From the NCBI GenBank assembly GCA_946631535.1, contig CAMPAF010000164.1, positions 1 to 6,868 on the forward strand: 6,868 nt of DNA, in the 5' to 3' direction. A model generated the notes under the pieces. The model worked only from the letters and a program-made list of their open reading frames with translations. It was not told where the DNA came from and did not search any database. The DNA comes from an uncultured Verrucomicrobiota bacterium (GTDB taxonomy: Bacteria; Verrucomicrobiota; Kiritimatiellia; RFP12; UBA1067). Made by a program: the position numbers and the translations under genes. Below are positions 5,267 through 6,868 of this stretch, piece after piece; within the stretch, counting starts at the first letter, position 1; each line of letters begins with the position of its first letter.

Positions 5267-6457
5267 ATGGAATTCGATTCGGTAGAGGAATGCCTGGCCG
5301 CGCTGAAGCGCGGCGAGATCGTGGTCGTCACGGACGACGAGGACCGCGAGAACGAGGGCGACTGCATATGCGCGGCGGAATTCGCCACCACGGCGAACGT
5401 CAACTTCATGGCCACGTATGCAAAAGGTCTCATCTGCATGCCGATGACGTGCGCCTGGTGCGAGCGGCTCGACCTGCCGCAGATGGTGGCCACGAACACG
5501 GACAACCACCAGACGGCCTTCACGGTGTCGATCGACTCGGTGGAGACCACGACCGGCATCTCGGCGGCGGAGCGCTCGATGACCGCGCTCGCCTGCGTGC
5601 GCGACGGCGCGAAGCCGGAAAACTTCCGGAGGCCGGGGCACATGTTCCCGCTCCAGGCACGTCCTGGCGGCGTACTGAAGCGGGCCGGACACACCGAGGC
5701 GACGACGGACCTCTGCCGCCTCGCGGGCCTGAAGGAAGTGGGACTCTGCTGCGAGATCATGAAGGACGACGGGACGATGGCGCGCCTGCCGGACATCCGC
5801 GCATTCGCCACGGCGCACGGCCTGAAGCTCATGACCATCGCCGACCTCATCGCATACCGCCGCCGGAACGAGAAGCTGGTGGAATGCGTGGAGGAGGTGG
5901 ACCTGCCGACGGACTACGGCGAGTTCCGACTGAGGATGTACGTCGAGCGACCGTCTGGGCTTGAACACCTCGCGCTCATCAAAGGGAACCTTTCCGAAGG
6001 AGAGCCGCCGCTCGTGCGCGTGCATTCCGAATGCTTCACCGGCGACGTGCTGGGATCCGAGCGCTGCGACTGCGGACACCAGTTGCACACTGCCATGCGC
6101 ATGATCGAGAAGGAGGGGCGCGGCGCGCTGCTCTACATGCGGCAGGAGGGGCGCGGCATCGGTCTCCAGAACAAGCTGCACGCGTACCACCTGCAGGAGA
6201 AGGGCCTGGACACCGTGGAGGCGAACGTGAAGCTCGGCTTCCCGCCAGACCTGCGCGACTATGGCGCGGGCGCGCAGATGCTGGTGGATCTGGGCGTGCG
6301 CAAGATCCGGCTCATGACGAACAACCCCTGCAAGATCAAGGGACTTGCGGGATATGGCATAGAAATAGTTGACCGCGTGCCGATCGTGGTGCCCGCCAAC
6401 GAGCATGACGCTCGCTATCTTGCCACCAAGAAGGACAAGATGGGGCACCTCATCTGA
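5267..6457 (+). CDS. ribBA: Bifunctional DHBP synthase / GTP cyclohydrolase II
   Basis: The product is 396 aa, the usual full length for RibBA. It makes both precursors of riboflavin in the cytoplasm: the RibB half converts ribulose 5-phosphate to 3,4-dihydroxy-2-butanone 4-phosphate, and the RibA half opens GTP to the diaminopyrimidinone. RibB (about 1-200) shows the acidic metal/substrate loop DDEDRENEGD (23-32), HQTAFTVSID (81-90), TGISAAERSMT and PGHMFPLQARPGGVLKRAGHTEA (from 123). RibA (about 205-396) shows the zinc ligands C256, C267 and C269 in CFTGDVLGSERCDC, the catalytic QEGRGIGLQNKLHAY (from 293), DLRDYGAGAQML and the closing LMTNNPCKIKGL. All key residues are present. ATG 5267 follows AAGGAAAG; an upstream in-frame start (5207) lies before the -10 box and would add a non-conserved, Arg-rich extension. 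The gene stands alone rather than in a rib operon and is convergent with pheS, 28 nt between the stops. Confidence 0.97.
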   Translation: MEFDSVEECLAALKRGEIVVVTDDEDRENEGDCICAAEFATTANVNFMATYAKGLICMPMTCAWCERLDLPQMVATNTDNHQTAFTVSIDSVETTTGISAAERSMTALACVRDGAKPENFRRPGHMFPLQARPGGVLKRAGHTEATTDLCRLAGLKEVGLCCEIMKDDGTMARLPDIRAFATAHGLKLMTIADLIAYRRRNEKLVECVEEVDLPTDYGEFRLRMYVERPSGLEHLALIKGNLSEGEPPLVRVHSECFTGDVLGSERCDCGHQLHTAMRMIEKEGRGALLYMRQEGRGIGLQNKLHAYHLQEKGLDTVEANVKLGFPPDLRDYGAGAQMLVDLGVRKIRLMTNNPCKIKGLAGYGIEIVDRVPIVVPANEHDARYLATKKDKMGHLI

Positions 6458-6485
6458 GGGGAAGGCCGCAGATTGCGAAGGGGGA

Positions 6486-6868
6486 CTAGGCGAGCTGCCG
6501 CAGGAAGCGGAGGTCGTTCTCGTACAGCCAGCGGATGTCCGGGATGCCGTACTTGATCATGGCGATGCGCTCTACGCCGAAGCCGAACGCGTAGCCGCTG
6601 ACCTCAGCGGGATCCCAGCCAACGTGGCCAAACACGCGCGGATCGACCATGCCGGCGCCGGCGATCTCGATCCAGCCGCTCTGCTTGCACACGTTGCAGC
6701 CCTTGCCCTTGCAGACGTGGCAAGTGAAGTCAACTTCCACGCTCGGCTCGGTGAAGGGGAAGAAGTGCGGGCGGAAGCGGACGCCTGCGCCGTCGTTCCC
6801 CATCATCTCCTTGGCGAAGTAGGCGAGGACGCTCTTGAGGTCGGCGAGCGAGACGGGCTTGGTGTCCA
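6486..6868 (-). CDS. pheS: Phenylalanyl-tRNA synthetase alpha subunit, C-terminal part (cut by window edge)
   Basis: The gene runs leftward and its 5' end lies beyond the window; 126 C-terminal residues are visible, ending at TAG (6486-6488 on the plus strand). PheS forms the catalytic subunit of the alpha2-beta2 enzyme that charges tRNA-Phe. The visible part begins with [16 protein letters not shown], followed by class II motif 2 ([18 protein letters not shown]), a four-cysteine insert of pattern CxxCx4CxxC ([12 protein letters not shown]) found in many bacterial PheS proteins, then [11 protein letters not shown], and motif 3 ([18 protein letters not shown]), ending with the standard [15 protein letters not shown]. 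The ATG at 6804-6806 is an internal Met; the frame continues to the window end. The stop is 28 bases from the convergent ribBA stop, with no clear terminator hairpin between them. Confidence 0.96.
   Translation of the reverse strand, partial: DTKPVSLADLKSVLAYFAKEMMGNDGAGVRFRPHFFPFTEPSVEVDFTCHVCKGKGCNVCKQSGWIEIAGAGMVDPRVFGHVGWDPAEVSGYAFGFGVERIAMIKYGIPDIRWLYENDLRFLRQLA

Noticed and set aside
5213..6448. 411-codon open frame on the minus strand opposite ribBA
   Set aside because: The plus strand encodes every RibBA motif; the minus-strand product is low-information His/Arg-rich sequence.

Overview
The window is GC-rich chromosomal bacterial DNA. The style of its genes suggests a PVC-group bacterium, perhaps a gut Kiritimatiellota/Verrucomicrobiota-like lineage: multi-domain LamG secreted proteins, a GntR-LacI hybrid regulator, and a secreted TIM-barrel-like lipoprotein beside housekeeping genes. 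That placement is inference from gene style and composition; no marker gene in the window settles it.

Layout. Positions 1-160 are an AT-rich leader with a good -10 box and an RBS. Positions 161-1102 (+) encode an exported lipoprotein that looks like a glycosidase-type TIM barrel. Positions 1140-2186 (+), 37 nt downstream, encode a transcription factor with a GntR winged helix and a LacI-type sugar-binding sensor. Positions 2187-2510 hold no convincing gene but much non-coding structure: 3.8 copies of a 23-bp tandem repeat starting on the base after the regulator's stop codon, a perfect TTGACA box, a perfect 12-bp palindrome TGGTCTAGACCA of the GntR-operator type, and an extended -10 promoter. 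Positions 2511-4862 (+) hold a secreted three-LamG-domain protein gene broken by a single in-frame TAG at 4002-4004; the frame continues intact on the other side. Positions 4863-5159 hold the C-terminal half of a further LamG domain in the same frame, ending in almost the same tail as the preceding copy, so it looks like a rearrangement scar.

Positions 5160-6868 are conserved housekeeping sequence: ribBA (5267-6457, +), a complete bifunctional riboflavin enzyme with its own promoter and a hairpin in its leader, and convergent to it the 3' end of pheS (6486-6868, -), the phenylalanyl-tRNA synthetase alpha subunit.

The first three genes may form a carbohydrate-responsive module: a secreted hydrolase-like lipoprotein, a sugar-sensing regulator, and a surface or secreted LamG protein whose promoter carries the palindrome that the regulator could bind. 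The operator assignment is the most testable idea here. The LamG target appears to be decaying (nonsense codon, truncated duplicate), so the module may be losing function in this strain.
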